Part shown: in pieces, positions 25,797 through 39,078 of the stretch | Position numbering within the stretch: the first letter of the stretch is position 1 | Layout of the letters: each line of letters begins with the position of its first letter | Source: Alloalcanivorax marinus | Lineage (GTDB): Bacteria; Pseudomonadota; Gammaproteobacteria; Pseudomonadales; Alcanivoracaceae | Length of the DNA: 64,000 bases | Reading direction: 5' to 3' | Assembly: GCF_016785095.1 (NCBI RefSeq) | Contig: NZ_JAEKJB010000008.1 | Span: forward strand, 310,001 to 374,000 | Notes under the pieces: generated by a model | The model's input: only the letters and a program-made list of their open reading frames with translations | Database searches by the model: none | What the model was told of the DNA's origin: nothing | Position numbers and translations under genes: made by a program

Positions 25797-27053
25797 TTAG
25801 CGCTCGTACACCGGCAGACGCTTGCAGATCTCGCTGACCTTGCCGCGTACCGCGTCAATCACGCTCTCGTCGCCCATGTTGTCGAGGATGTCGCAGATCC
25901 AGCCGGCCAGCTCGGTGGCGTCCTGTTCGTTGAAGCCCCGGCGGGTGATGGACGGGGAGCCGATGCGCAGGCCGGAGGTGACGAACGGGGAACGCGGGTC
26001 GTTGGGCACGGCGTTTTTGTTCACGGTGATGTGGGCGCGGCCGAGGGCGGCGTCGGCGTCCTTACCGGTGATGTCCTGCTTGATCAGGCTGAGCAGGAAC
26101 AGGTGGTTCTCGGTGCCGTTGGAAACCACGTCATAGCCACGGTCGATGAACACCTTGGCCATGGCCTTGGCGTTCTTCACCACGTTCTGCTGGTAGGTCT
26201 TGAACGACGGGTCCATGGCTTCCTTGAAGCAGATCGCCTTGGCGGCGATGACGTGCTCCAGGGGCCCACCCTGACCGCCGGGGAAGACCGCGGAATTGAT
26301 CTTCTTCTGCAGATCCTCGTTGGCCTTGCCCATGATCAGGCCGCCGCGCGGGCCGCCGATGGTCTTGTGGGTGGTGGTGGTGGTGATGTCGGCGATGCCC
26401 ACCGGGCTCGGGTAGACGCCGGCGGCGACCAGGCCGGCCACGTGGGCCATGTCCACCAGCAGAATGGCACCCACTTCGTCGGCGATGTCGCGGAAGCGCT
26501 GCCAGTCCACCACCTGGGAGTAGGCGGAGAAGCCGGCCACGATCATCTTCGGCTTGTGCTCGCGGGCCAGTTTTTCCACCTGGTCGTAGTCGATCAGGCC
26601 GGTGTCGTTGTCCAGGCCGTACTGAACGGCGTTGTACATCTTGCCGGAGAAGTTGGGCTTGGCGCCGTGGGTCAGGTGGCCACCGGCGTCCAGGCTCATG
26701 CCCAGCACGGTGTCGCCGGGCTTGAGCACCGCCATGTAGACAGCGGCGTTGGCCTGGGAACCGGAGTGCGGCTGCACGTTGGCCCAGTCGGCGCCGAACA
26801 GCTCACGGGCGCGATCAATGGCCAGTTGCTCGACCACGTCCACGTTCTCGCAGCCACCGTAGTAGCGCTTGCCCGGGTAGCCCTCGGCGTACTTGTTGGT
26901 GAGCACGGAGCCCTGGGCTTCCATGACCCGCGGGGAAGCGTAGTTCTCGGAGGCGATCAGCTCGATGTGCTGTTCCTGGCGCTCGCGCTCGGCGTCGATG
27001 GCGGCCTGGATTTCCGGGTCGAACTCGGCGATGGACATGGATTTCGGGAACAT
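25797..27053 (-). CDS. glyA: GlyA, serine hydroxymethyltransferase
   Basis: The 418-residue PLP enzyme interconverts serine and glycine with tetrahydrofolate. Typical blocks are [37 protein letters not shown] and the PLP lysine in [14 protein letters not shown]. The start at 27053 ([11 protein letters not shown]) is used; the ATG five codons later is also possible. It probably leads the glyA-nrdR-ribD unit. Confidence 0.97.
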   Translation of the reverse strand: MFPKSMSIAEFDPEIQAAIDAERERQEQHIELIASENYASPRVMEAQGSVLTNKYAEGYPGKRYYGGCENVDVVEQLAIDRARELFGADWANVQPHSGSQANAAVYMAVLKPGDTVLGMSLDAGGHLTHGAKPNFSGKMYNAVQYGLDNDTGLIDYDQVEKLAREHKPKMIVAGFSAYSQVVDWQRFRDIADEVGAILLVDMAHVAGLVAAGVYPSPVGIADITTTTTHKTIGGPRGGLIMGKANEDLQKKINSAVFPGGQGGPLEHVIAAKAICFKEAMDPSFKTYQQNVVKNAKAMAKVFIDRGYDVVSNGTENHLFLLSLIKQDITGKDADAALGRAHITVNKNAVPNDPRSPFVTSGLRIGSPSITRRGFNEQDATELAGWICDILDNMGDESVIDAVRGKVSEICKRLPVYER

Positions 27054-27251
27054 GGGTTACCTGTCGTCGTGCAATGGTGGGTGTCAGGGGCGCGTATTCT
27101 ACCCAAAACCGCGCCGGATGGCACTTGAAGGGGATTCAGGAAAACCATGACCGGGGCTCAAGATGACGCGGGATGGGTTTCGCGGCGGAGGCCGCTCCCA
27201 TGGAGGCCCGAGAGCATCGTGGAAGCGGCTTACGCCCGTGGCCCCCGGGTT

Positions 27252-28898
27252 TCAGGCGGCCAGGTCCTTCCCGCCGCCGGTGCGATCCGACGGCACCGCG
27301 CGGAGCATCGGCGCGCGGCTTTCCGGTTGCCCACCGCCGCCATCGCTCAGGCGGAAGCCGGCGATCAGCCGTGCCAGGGCCGCCGCCTGCTGGCGCATGG
27401 ACTCGGCGGCGGCGCTGGTTTCCTCCACCAGGGAGGCGTTGTGCTGGGTCATGGTGTCGAGCTCGGTAACCGCGGTGTTCACCTGGCCGATGCCCTGGCT
27501 TTGCTCCTGGGCGCCGGTGCTGATGTCGCTGATCACCCGGGTCACCTTGTCGATGCTTTCGACGATCTCCTCCATGGTGCGGCCCGCGTTCTTGACCATG
27601 CCGGCGCCGTTCCGGGTGGAGCTCACGGAGCGGTCCACCAGCGCGCGGATCTCCCGGGAGGCGTCGCCGGAGCGACCGGCCAGGGTGCGTACTTCCTGGG
27701 CCACCACGGCGAAGCCCTTGCCGTGCTCGCCGGCCCGGGCCGCCTCCACGGAGGCATTCAGGGCGAGAATATTGGTCTGGAAGGCGATGCCATCAATCAT
27801 CGCGATGATTTCGTTGATCTTGGCGGACGAATCGCTGATTTCGTCCATGGTGGCTTCCACCTCGCGCATCGCCTCTTGCCCGCGACGAGCCACGTCCACG
27901 GTGGCCTGGGCCATGCCCTCGGCCTGCCGGGCGGCGTCGGAGGTATTGCGTACCGTGGTGGTGATCTGCTCCATGGAGGCGGAGGTCTGCTGCAGGTTGG
28001 CGGCGGACTGCTCGGTGCGAGAGGCCAGGTCCTGGCTGCCCTGGGCGATCTCATCGGAAGCCCGGTTGACCCCCACGGCATTGTCGCGCACCGCTTGCAG
28101 GGTGGTGTCGATGCGCTCGATGAAGGCGTTGAACTCCCGCGCCAGCTCACCGATTTCGTCCCGGCGGTGGCTGTCGATGCGGGCGGTGAGGTCACCATCG
28201 CCCTGGGTGATCTCGCGGATGCGCTGGCTGACCTGGCGGATCGCCTTGGACATCAGGTGCGGGCCGATCAGTGCCACCGCCACGGCCATCAGCCCCACCA
28301 CCACGGCGAAGCCGATCACCAGGGTCTGCTGGCGCGCCACCTGGGCCAGGGTTTCCGCTTCCAAAGCCTGGACCCGGGCATCCACGGCCTGCCCGGTTTC
28401 ATCGTAAAAGCCGCGCAGCGCCTGGAACGCATCCCGGGAGGCACCATCAAGCTGCTCCATGGCACCACCGATATCCTGGTCGTCATACAGGGTGAATACC
28501 CGGGTAGCGTCCTCGCGCCAGGTGCCGTAAAGCACCTGGAACCGCTGCAATTGCTCGTCGGTGTCGGTGTAGGGCGCCAGCAGCGCCGCCACCTGCTTAA
28601 GACGGTCCCGGGCCTGATCCGCGTTCTCCTCGAAGGCCTGGCGGCTGGCTTGCGCCTCGGCGGTATCCGGCACCGTGGCCAGATAGGACATCTCCGCGAT
28701 GCGTGCCTGATACAAGTCGCGGTCGGCGTTCAGCGTCAGCGACAAAGCCTGGTTGAATACCTCCGCCACCTCCACCATGCGCGTCTTCACGGTGTGCACC
28801 AGCATGGCGTTGGCGGTGACCACCACCAGCAACGCCAAGGCCACGCCGATAAAGGCCGCGCCATACTTCACATTGATCCGGTTGAAATTGGCAAACAC
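27252..28898 (-). CDS. methyl-accepting chemotaxis protein
   Basis: The 548-residue receptor has a transmembrane helix at about 13-33, a periplasmic four-helix-type sensor to about 190, a second transmembrane helix ([19 protein letters not shown]), a HAMP domain and a cytoplasmic signalling domain with the tip [21 protein letters not shown]. There is no C-terminal CheR-binding pentapeptide. The sensed ligand is unknown. The 198-bp gap to glyA shows no gene. Confidence 0.95.
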   Translation of the reverse strand: MFANFNRINVKYGAAFIGVALALLVVVTANAMLVHTVKTRMVEVAEVFNQALSLTLNADRDLYQARIAEMSYLATVPDTAEAQASRQAFEENADQARDRLKQVAALLAPYTDTDEQLQRFQVLYGTWREDATRVFTLYDDQDIGGAMEQLDGASRDAFQALRGFYDETGQAVDARVQALEAETLAQVARQQTLVIGFAVVVGLMAVAVALIGPHLMSKAIRQVSQRIREITQGDGDLTARIDSHRRDEIGELAREFNAFIERIDTTLQAVRDNAVGVNRASDEIAQGSQDLASRTEQSAANLQQTSASMEQITTTVRNTSDAARQAEGMAQATVDVARRGQEAMREVEATMDEISDSSAKINEIIAMIDGIAFQTNILALNASVEAARAGEHGKGFAVVAQEVRTLAGRSGDASREIRALVDRSVSSTRNGAGMVKNAGRTMEEIVESIDKVTRVISDISTGAQEQSQGIGQVNTAVTELDTMTQHNASLVEETSAAAESMRQQAAALARLIAGFRLSDGGGGQPESRAPMLRAVPSDRTGGGKDLAA

Positions 28899-29094
28899 GG
28901 CTCGACTCCTCAGTGCGGGTCAGGGCGGGCGTACATGGCACCCACCATTCATTGTTCTTCGCGCTGGGTATCGGCGCGGGCGCCGGGAACTTGAGCGGGC
29001 TTTCATCCCGGCGCGGGTTCGGTTAGTTTAGGCGCCATTCCGTCCGCGCCCCGTATGGCGGGCTTTTCAAAGCGATTTCAGGCAGTTTCTTTCT

Positions 29095-30762
<1,668 letters not shown>

Positions 30763-30804
30763 CTGGACGCTGGACGCGAAAAAATCGGGGAGCCATAAAG
30801 GCCC

Positions 30805-31419
30805 ATGACGGAGCAGGATCTGGAAAGCGACGACTTCATCGCCCGCCTGCGCGCCGGGGACCGTGCCGCCCTGGCGGCGCTGGTGCGCGGCTATCATCCG
30901 CGCCTTCTGGCCACCGCCCGCACCCTGGTCAGCCCGGCGGACGCCGAGGAAGCGGTCCAGGACGCCTGGATCGCCGCCCACCGTGCACTGCCCCGCTTTG
31001 AGGGCCGCAGCACCCTGCTTACCTGGCTCACCCGCATCGTCATCAACCAGGCCCGCATGCAGCTGCGTCGTGGCGGCCGGGAAATACCGTTCGATCCCAC
31101 CGAGGACGGCGGCGACGCCCTGGACCACCGCTTCAAACCCGGCGGCCACTGGCGGGACCCGCCGCGTCACTGGGACCTCACCGGGCCGGACACCCTGCTG
31201 ACCCGGGATGAGCTGCAGCATTGCCTGGAAAAGAACCTGGCGGCTCTGCCCGACAACCAGCGCCTGCTGCTGCAGCTGCGTGACGTGCAGGGGCTGGATT
31301 TCGACGCCATCTGTCACATCCTGGAGGTCAGCGCATCCAATGCCCGGGTGCTGCTGCACCGGGCCCGGGCCCGCATTTTCCAGATGGTGGATCACTTTCA
31401 GGAGACCGGCGAATGCTGA
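30805..31419 (+). CDS. ECF-type RNA polymerase sigma factor
   Basis: The 204-residue protein has region 2 (L-V-R-G-Y-H-P-R-L-L-A-T-A-R, D-A-E-E-A-V-Q-D-A-W-I-A-A, F-E-G-R-S-T-L-L-T-W-L-T-R-I-V-I-N) and region 4 (L-P-D-N-Q-R-L-L-L-Q-L-R-D-V-Q-G-L, S-A-S-N-A-R-V-L-L-H-R-A-R). It overlaps the downstream anti-sigma gene by 7 bp. The regulon and stimulus are unknown. It starts 42 bp after ettA, so partial read-through from ettA is possible. Confidence 0.95.
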   Translation: MTEQDLESDDFIARLRAGDRAALAALVRGYHPRLLATARTLVSPADAEEAVQDAWIAAHRALPRFEGRSTLLTWLTRIVINQARMQLRRGGREIPFDPTEDGGDALDHRFKPGGHWRDPPRHWDLTGPDTLLTRDELQHCLEKNLAALPDNQRLLLQLRDVQGLDFDAICHILEVSASNARVLLHRARARIFQMVDHFQETGEC

Positions 31420-31640
31420 AATGCCGAGATCTGGTCAATCAGGCCGACCTGCTGATCGACGGCGCCGAACTGCGCACCGGTCGGAGGATGGCGTTGCGAA
31501 CGCACTTGCTGATCTGCCGCCACTGTCGCCGCTACCTGCGCCAGCTCGACGCCCTCACCCACCACCTTCACCAACCGCCGCCGCCCCTGAACGAACGCGA
31601 CACCCGGGCGGTGCTGGAGCGGCTGGAACCACGGCGTTAA
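31413..31640 (+). CDS. zinc-finger anti-sigma factor (ZAS)
   Basis: The 75-residue cytoplasmic protein has the ZAS zinc motif H-L-L-I-C-R-H-C (HxxxCxxC) after a helix, with no membrane segment. Its ATG is inside the 3' end of the ECF gene, the usual coupled arrangement, so it should hold that sigma factor inactive. Soluble ZAS proteins often respond to redox or metal stress. Confidence 0.85.
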   Translation: MLKCRDLVNQADLLIDGAELRTGRRMALRTHLLICRHCRRYLRQLDALTHHLHQPPPPLNERDTRAVLERLEPRR

Positions 31641-31678
31641 CGCTTTCAAACCGCTTTCGGGATAGGTTTCAGAGCGGG

Positions 31679-31684
31679 TATAAT
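31679..31684 (+). promoter_or_regulatory. consensus -10 box of a leaderless transcript
   Basis: A perfect TATAAT preceded by GGG ends 6 nt before the ATG at 31691, so transcription would begin at or next to the start codon. The -35 region (about 31656-31661, TTCGGG) is poor. Confidence 0.55.
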
Positions 31685-31690
31685 GGCGTC

Positions 31691-31879
31691 ATGAATAGAA
31701 AACGCGGCACCGCACCTCTTTCCGAGACCAACCCCCATCTCCGCCGGGCAGGCGGCGCGTGGCGTGTTCGTGCCCGCTCCGTGGCCAGTTCCACCGCCAT
31801 TGAAACCGGCGAATCAGTAAAGGTGATCAAGGCCAAACTCAAAAAACATCCGACTCGGCGTCCCGCAAGGCAGAGCTGA
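31691..31879 (+). CDS. small basic protein with Fic-inhibitor-like motif, candidate antitoxin of the facing Fic protein
   Basis: The 62-residue protein starts MNRKRGTAPLSETNPHLR and contains A-R-S-V-A-S-S-T-A-I-E-T-G-E (28-41). This aligns without gaps with the inhibitory helix of VbhA (A-R-N-A-L-A-S-Q-R-L-E-G-L-E), keeping the key Ser34 and Glu38 of the (S/T)xxxE(G/N) motif; the following Gly/Asn is Thr here. The 3' end overlaps the fic gene on the other strand by 41 bp. A consensus -10 lies directly before the ATG. The antitoxin role is inference from motif and position. Confidence 0.6.
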   Translation: MNRKRGTAPLSETNPHLRRAGGAWRVRARSVASSTAIETGESVKVIKAKLKKHPTRRPARQS

Positions 31880-32477
31880 CAAACGCTTCCATCGCCCCAT
31901 AATCCTCACCAAGCCCCTGCTGAATGGCGGCGAAGTAATTATCCCGGTCCCGGTCCCAACTGGAAAAATCCAGCCCCGCCTTACCCGCCTGAAGGGCCAT
32001 GATATCCGCCAGCAACCGGGCGATGCGCCCATTGCCTTCCCGAAAAGGGTGCACAAGAACAAACTCGACGTGGGTTCTGGCAATCGCGGCAACCAGTTCC
32101 TCCTCCGTCATACAAAGACATGGCGTTGATTCCTGGATCATCTGATCCAGCTCCTCGGCGAGACGGGGCAACTGGGCGGCGGCGGCGAACGGAAAGCCAT
32201 TCTTGCTCATATTGACGGTCCGATACTGGCCCGCCCAGGCGTAAATACCCCCCAGCCATTCCCGGTGCCAGGCAATGATGTCCTCCATGCCCAGCGTTTC
32301 GTCTTCGGTCACGGATTCGTACACACTCTGATAGAGATAGTTCAAACCATCGAGCTCAATCTGGTCCATCAGACAGGGGTCGGTAACCCCAAGCTGATTG
32401 GCCAGCACCTGTTCCTCCGAGCCCGGTTCCCATTCGCCTTCCGGTGAACCGGCCGTATCGTAGCGTCCCTGATTCAC
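31839..32477 (-). CDS. Fic-domain protein (probable AMP transferase)
   Basis: The 212-residue protein has the complete Fic motif H-P-F-R-E-G-N-G-R (143-151), with the catalytic His, and the flap region N-M-S-K-N-G-F-P-F. Fic enzymes usually transfer AMP from ATP to a target protein hydroxyl. No (S/T)xxxE(G/N) inhibitory motif is visible inside this protein, which fits class I Fic toxins that need a separate antitoxin. The start is GTG at 32477. It converges on the small ORF at 31691-31879. Confidence 0.92.
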   Translation of the reverse strand: MNQGRYDTAGSPEGEWEPGSEEQVLANQLGVTDPCLMDQIELDGLNYLYQSVYESVTEDETLGMEDIIAWHREWLGGIYAWAGQYRTVNMSKNGFPFAAAAQLPRLAEELDQMIQESTPCLCMTEEELVAAIARTHVEFVLVHPFREGNGRIARLLADIMALQAGKAGLDFSSWDRDRDNYFAAIQQGLGEDYGAMEAFVSSALRDAESDVF

Positions 32478-32642
32478 TGCGCCTGCCTCTCGTCAACGAG
32501 TGACCAAAGCATCGACGATTCCGGCCCGGGCGCCAAGGCCACGGCACGGCCAATTGGCCGATAGGCATTCGTTATTTGGCCAGCGCGCGCGAAGCGCTTA
32601 TCCTCTCGGGCAGAATGCTTTCCGACCGCAAGAGGCACCGGC

Positions 32643-33476
32643 ATGACCTCCCCGCCCCGGCACGACGCCGGGCATGATCCCATCCAGGAAACGCTGAACG
32701 ATCCGTCTCCCCGCTTTGCTTACCGGGAATACGGCGCCGACGGCGCCGGCGGTGAGCAGGCGCTGGCCGCCGAGGTGGCGGTCGCGATCAGCTACAACGG
32801 CATCAATCACGCGGTGATGATGGCCACTCCGGAACACTTGGAGGACTTTGTCACCGGTTTCACGCTGACCGCCGGGCTGGTGGACCACGCCAGTGCCCTC
32901 TACGACATCGAACTGACGGCCCTGGAAGACGCGGTGGACGTGGCGGTGACCCTGAGCAGCCGGGCCTTCGCCGGCTTCAAGCAGCAGCGGCGCGGCCAGG
33001 CCGGCACCGGCGGCTGTGGGCTGTGCGGCGTGGAGGCCCTGGACCAGGCGCTGCCGCCACTGCCGGTGCGCGAGTGGGAGCCTCCGCCGCCTCGAGAGCA
33101 CCTGGAAGGATTACGCGAGCGTTTCGACGCCACCCAGCGGCTGGCCCGGCACAGCGGCGCCATGCACGCGGCAATCTACGTGGACGGCACCGGCGAAACG
33201 CGGATCTGCCGGGAGGACATTGGCCGGCACAACGCCCTGGACAAGCTGATTGGCGCCTGCGCCCGCCAGGGGCTGGACCCGGCGGACGGCTTCCTGGCGG
33301 TCACCAGCCGTTGCGGCCTGGAGCTGATCCACAAGGCGGTGCGTGCAGGCGCCGGCACCCTGGTGAGCCTGTCCGCGCCGTCCTCGCTGAGCGTGCGCCA
33401 GGCGCGCCGCAGCGAACTGAACCTGATTCATCAACCCCGACACGGCGCGCCGCGCCTGTACAGCCCGATACGCTGA
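32643..33476 (+). CDS. fdhD: FdhD, formate dehydrogenase sulfurtransferase
   Basis: The 277-residue protein inserts sulfur into the bis-MGD cofactor of formate dehydrogenases. The conserved double-Cys loop is G-G-C-G-L-C-G, and I-C-R-E-D-I-G-R-H-N-A-L-D-K and T-S-R-C-G-L-E-L-I-H-K-A are typical FdhD blocks. It lies 35 bp upstream of the molybdoenzyme gene that it likely serves. Confidence 0.93.
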   Translation: MTSPPRHDAGHDPIQETLNDPSPRFAYREYGADGAGGEQALAAEVAVAISYNGINHAVMMATPEHLEDFVTGFTLTAGLVDHASALYDIELTALEDAVDVAVTLSSRAFAGFKQQRRGQAGTGGCGLCGVEALDQALPPLPVREWEPPPPREHLEGLRERFDATQRLARHSGAMHAAIYVDGTGETRICREDIGRHNALDKLIGACARQGLDPADGFLAVTSRCGLELIHKAVRAGAGTLVSLSAPSSLSVRQARRSELNLIHQPRHGAPRLYSPIR

Positions 33477-33511
33477 TCCCGGACATCGGGCCCGGGAACA
33501 CGGAGAACCCC

Positions 33512-35839
<2,328 letters not shown>

Positions 35840-35857
35840 CCGCGAAGGACGGGTCCG

Positions 35858-36478
35858 GTGAGCGGCTTTCTGGCATTGTGTCTGGCGGGTCTGCTGGCGG
35901 CGCTGGTAACCCTGGCGGTCCTGGACCTGCGCCATTGCCGCCGGGGCCTGGCTCATCCTCAACAAAGCCCGGGCGGGGATAAAGTCGTCGGCCACCTGCG
36001 CGTGATCCTCTGCCTGGCGGTGGGCTTTCTGATTCCCACCGCGGCCATGGATATCGCCACGGTGCTGTACGCGGATAAAGGCAAAGCCCTGCGCACCGGT
36101 ACGGTATCGGCGCTACACGGCTGCCAGCGCGACCCGTTGTTGTCGTGGCTCGGCCATCGCTGCGAGGTGCGTGTCGTCTGGCCGGGCCCGGGCCCGGAAC
36201 GGCTCACTGTGCAAAGCCCGGCTCCGCTCGCCACCGGCGACCATATTGGTGCCTACTTGCAGCGGTTCAGCCGCCGCCCCGGCGCCGTCACCCGCTATTT
36301 CCCGGCATCCATCCGCGCCCCGGCATTCGATCTCGCCGGCTGGCGTCCGGCCCTGGGTGCCGGCGGCCTCCTGCTCGGGCTGATCAGTGGCATATGGTGG
36401 GAACGTACCTGGCGCCGGCACCGCCTCCCCGGCGGTAGCGAATCGCCGCCGCCCGCGACTCAGGACCGGCCACACTGA
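35858..36478 (+). CDS. hypothetical membrane protein
   Basis: The 206-residue protein has hydrophobic helices at about 3-22, 48-68 and 166-184, with a soluble loop of about 95 residues between the last two. The loop has two cysteines (HGCQRDPLLSWLGHRCEVRVVW), possibly a disulfide. The start is GTG, 18 bp after the molybdoenzyme gene, so co-expression is likely. The layout recalls DUF3592-type proteins but I would not assign it. Confidence 0.65.
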   Translation: MSGFLALCLAGLLAALVTLAVLDLRHCRRGLAHPQQSPGGDKVVGHLRVILCLAVGFLIPTAAMDIATVLYADKGKALRTGTVSALHGCQRDPLLSWLGHRCEVRVVWPGPGPERLTVQSPAPLATGDHIGAYLQRFSRRPGAVTRYFPASIRAPAFDLAGWRPALGAGGLLLGLISGIWWERTWRRHRLPGGSESPPPATQDRPH

Positions 36479-36604
36479 CCACCATTCGCCAGCGCCGGCG
36501 CGTATCGCCTGATGATACCGGCCCGCCCTTCCCGAGGCGGGTCGTTGATCTTTGCCAAAGCGGGCGATAGCCTGAAACCTCCGTGCCTTATTTCGGGGAA
36601 TATC

Positions 36605-37852
36605 ATGGGGGATGACAGCCTGATCACCCCGCTCCTCGCCAGCGGCGAAGAGGACGTCGCTGACCTGGATCTGGACCAGGATACCCAGGACATCCAGCAT
36701 ATTCTTACCACGTTGCGCAGCCACCTGGGCATGGACGTGGCGTTTATTTCCGAATTCGTGGATGGCCGACGCCTGATCCGCTACGTGGACAGCCGGCGGC
36801 AAGCCGCCGCCATGCAGCCCGGCGACTCACACACCCTTCCAGAAAGCTACTGCCACTATATCTCCACCGGTGAGCTGGCGGGCATCGTTCCCAATACCGC
36901 CGAAAATCCGCTGACCCGGCACATGGCCGTCACCGGCGAGTTGAACATCGCCAATTACATCGGCGTGCCCATCCGGCTGCCGGATGGCTCTCTGTACGGC
37001 AGTTTCTGCTGCTTCGACCACCAGACCGGCGCCGATCTCGACCAGCGGGATCTCGCCCTTTTACGCGCGTTCGCGGATTTTGCCGGGCGCCTGATCAACA
37101 AGCAGGAAGAACAGCAAAACCGAGGGCGCCGCATCAAGGAAAGCGTACTCACACTCATCGAGGGGCGCCGGCTTACCACCCTGTTCCAGCCGATTTTTCA
37201 CATGACCGAGCGCAAAGTGGTGGGCTTCGAGGCACTGACCCGCTTCCACTCCGAGCCGTATCGCTCGCCGGATTCATGGTTCGCGGATGCCCAGCGGGTG
37301 GGGCTGGGTCTGGAGCTGGAAAAGCTGGCCGTGGAGAGCGCCCTGGAGGCGGCACGGGCGATCCCCGCGCCCCTTTATGTTTCCCTGAACGTTTCCCCCG
37401 CCCATCTGCTCAAGGATAACTTCCTGGCTTGCCTTTCCAACTGGCCGCCACAGCGCACTTTGCTGGAGGTCACCGAACACGCGCGCATCGCCGACTATCA
37501 GGCGCTGCGCGCGGCACTGGCACCATTGCGCGAAAAAGGCGTACAGATCGCGGTGGACGATGCCGGTGCCGGTTACGCCAGCTTCCAGCATGTACTGGAG
37601 CTATCGGCGGACACCATCAAACTGGACCTCAGCCTGATCCGCGACATTCACACCGACCGCGCCCGCCAGGCTCTGGCGGCGGCCCTGATTCGCTTCGCGG
37701 AGGTTATCAATGCCCGGGTGATCGCCGAAGGGGTGGAATCCGAGACCGAGCTGGACACCCTGCGGCGGCTCGGCGTGGAAAAGGTACAGGGCTATTTCAT
37801 CGGCAAACCCCTTCAGTTGGAGGAAGCCCTCCGCCTCGCCGGCCTGGACTAG
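36605..37852 (+). CDS. GAF-EAL cyclic-di-GMP phosphodiesterase
   Basis: The 415-residue protein has an N-terminal GAF domain (about 30-165, including I-A-N-Y-I-G-V-P-I-R-L-P-D-G-S-L-Y-G) and an EAL domain: G-F-E-A-L-T-R, N-V-S-P, E-V-T-E-H, D-D-A-G-A-G, K-L-D, A-E-G-V-E and Q-G-Y. All main catalytic residues are there, but the loop-6 D-D-F-G-T-G is altered to D-D-A-G-A-G. The ATG at 36605 is preferred to the longer frame from 36512. A GC hairpin (36522-36541) precedes it. Confidence 0.88.
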   Translation: MGDDSLITPLLASGEEDVADLDLDQDTQDIQHILTTLRSHLGMDVAFISEFVDGRRLIRYVDSRRQAAAMQPGDSHTLPESYCHYISTGELAGIVPNTAENPLTRHMAVTGELNIANYIGVPIRLPDGSLYGSFCCFDHQTGADLDQRDLALLRAFADFAGRLINKQEEQQNRGRRIKESVLTLIEGRRLTTLFQPIFHMTERKVVGFEALTRFHSEPYRSPDSWFADAQRVGLGLELEKLAVESALEAARAIPAPLYVSLNVSPAHLLKDNFLACLSNWPPQRTLLEVTEHARIADYQALRAALAPLREKGVQIAVDDAGAGYASFQHVLELSADTIKLDLSLIRDIHTDRARQALAAALIRFAEVINARVIAEGVESETELDTLRRLGVEKVQGYFIGKPLQLEEALRLAGLD

Positions 37853-37948
37853 GGCCGACTTTCCTGTTTTCTTCACGGAGAAGGGCCCCGACCCCTGATA
37901 GCGTCGGACTGGTGCCCCGTTTCGCCGCTACAGCAAGAGGTTCTCCCC

Positions 37949-38992
37949 GTGCGTGAAGACGTTCAACAGTATTACGGCCAGCATCTCTCTGGCAGCCAGG
38001 ACCTGCAGACCAACGCCTGCTGCGACCAGACGCCGCCGGCCCACCTCAAACCCCTGCTCGCCCGCCTCCACGACGAGGTGGTGAGCCGCTATTACGGCTG
38101 CGGTCTGGTGGCGCCGGCGGCTCTGGAGGGCATGCGCGTACTCGATCTGGGCTGCGGCTCCGGTCGCGACGTTTATTTGCTGTCGGCCCTGGTGGGGGAA
38201 ACCGGTGAGGTGGTGGGCGTGGACATGACCGACGAGCAACTGGCCGTGGCCCGGCGCCACCAGGATTACCACCGGGAAGCGTTCGGGTTCGCCGAAAGCA
38301 ACGTGCGCTTTCTGAAAGGCTACATAGAGGAACTGGACGCTCTCGAGCTGGAGAGCGGCTATTTCGATATCGTGGTGTCCAACTGCGTGATCAACCTGAG
38401 CACCGACAAGGCCAAGGTGATCGGCGACGTTAAACGGCTGCTCAAACCCGGCGGCGAGTTCTATTTTTCCGATGTGTACGCGGACCGGCGGGTACCGGCG
38501 GCGCTGACCACGGACCCGGTGCTGTACGGCGAGTGTCTGGCGGGCGCTCTGTACTGGAATGACTTTCTCAATCTTGCCAGGAGGGGCGGGTTCGGCGATC
38601 CCCGACTGGTGGAATCCCGGCGTCTGACCGTGGACAACCCGGCCATCGAGGCAAAGCTGGGCAGTATCCGGTTTTATTCCGCCACCTACCGTCTTTTCAA
38701 TATCGAGACTCTGGAGCCGGCCTGCGAGGATTACGGCCAGGCGGTGATTTACCGGGGTACGCTGGCGGAGCAGCCAGACGCCTTCGTGCTGGACGATCAC
38801 CATGTGATGGAGACCGGGCGGGTCTTTCCCGTTTGCGGGAATACCTGGTTGATGTTGGCGGAGAGCCGGTTTGCCGGGCATTTTGAATTTATCGGGGATT
38901 TTTCCCGGCATTTTGGGATTTTCGAGGGGTGTGGGTTGAGTGTGCCCTTCGAGGAAAGTGACGTTGGTTCGTCGCCCGATGCTTGTTGTTAG
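37949..38992 (+). CDS. arsM: ArsM-like arsenite S-adenosylmethionine methyltransferase
   Basis: The 347-residue protein has the SAM-binding V-L-D-L-G-C-G-S-G-R-D (64-74) and the full ArsM cysteine set: A-C-C (24-25), Y-Y-G-C-G (Cys51), S-N-C-V-I-N-L (Cys146) and Y-G-E-C-L (Cys196). These bind As(III) and allow methylation to mono- and dimethylarsenicals. The start is GTG with AGAGG upstream. It is followed 86 bp later by a TVP38-oxidoreductase fusion and then DUF547, a company I associate with arsenosugar-type loci. Confidence 0.88.
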   Translation: MREDVQQYYGQHLSGSQDLQTNACCDQTPPAHLKPLLARLHDEVVSRYYGCGLVAPAALEGMRVLDLGCGSGRDVYLLSALVGETGEVVGVDMTDEQLAVARRHQDYHREAFGFAESNVRFLKGYIEELDALELESGYFDIVVSNCVINLSTDKAKVIGDVKRLLKPGGEFYFSDVYADRRVPAALTTDPVLYGECLAGALYWNDFLNLARRGGFGDPRLVESRRLTVDNPAIEAKLGSIRFYSATYRLFNIETLEPACEDYGQAVIYRGTLAEQPDAFVLDDHHVMETGRVFPVCGNTWLMLAESRFAGHFEFIGDFSRHFGIFEGCGLSVPFEESDVGSSPDACC

Positions 38993-39078
38993 TGAGTGCT
39001 TGACCCTCCAGAGGGGCGAAACGGCACAGCGCTATCCGGAAACCTCAGCGCTCCGGTAATTCGGATTCAGGAGAGGTT

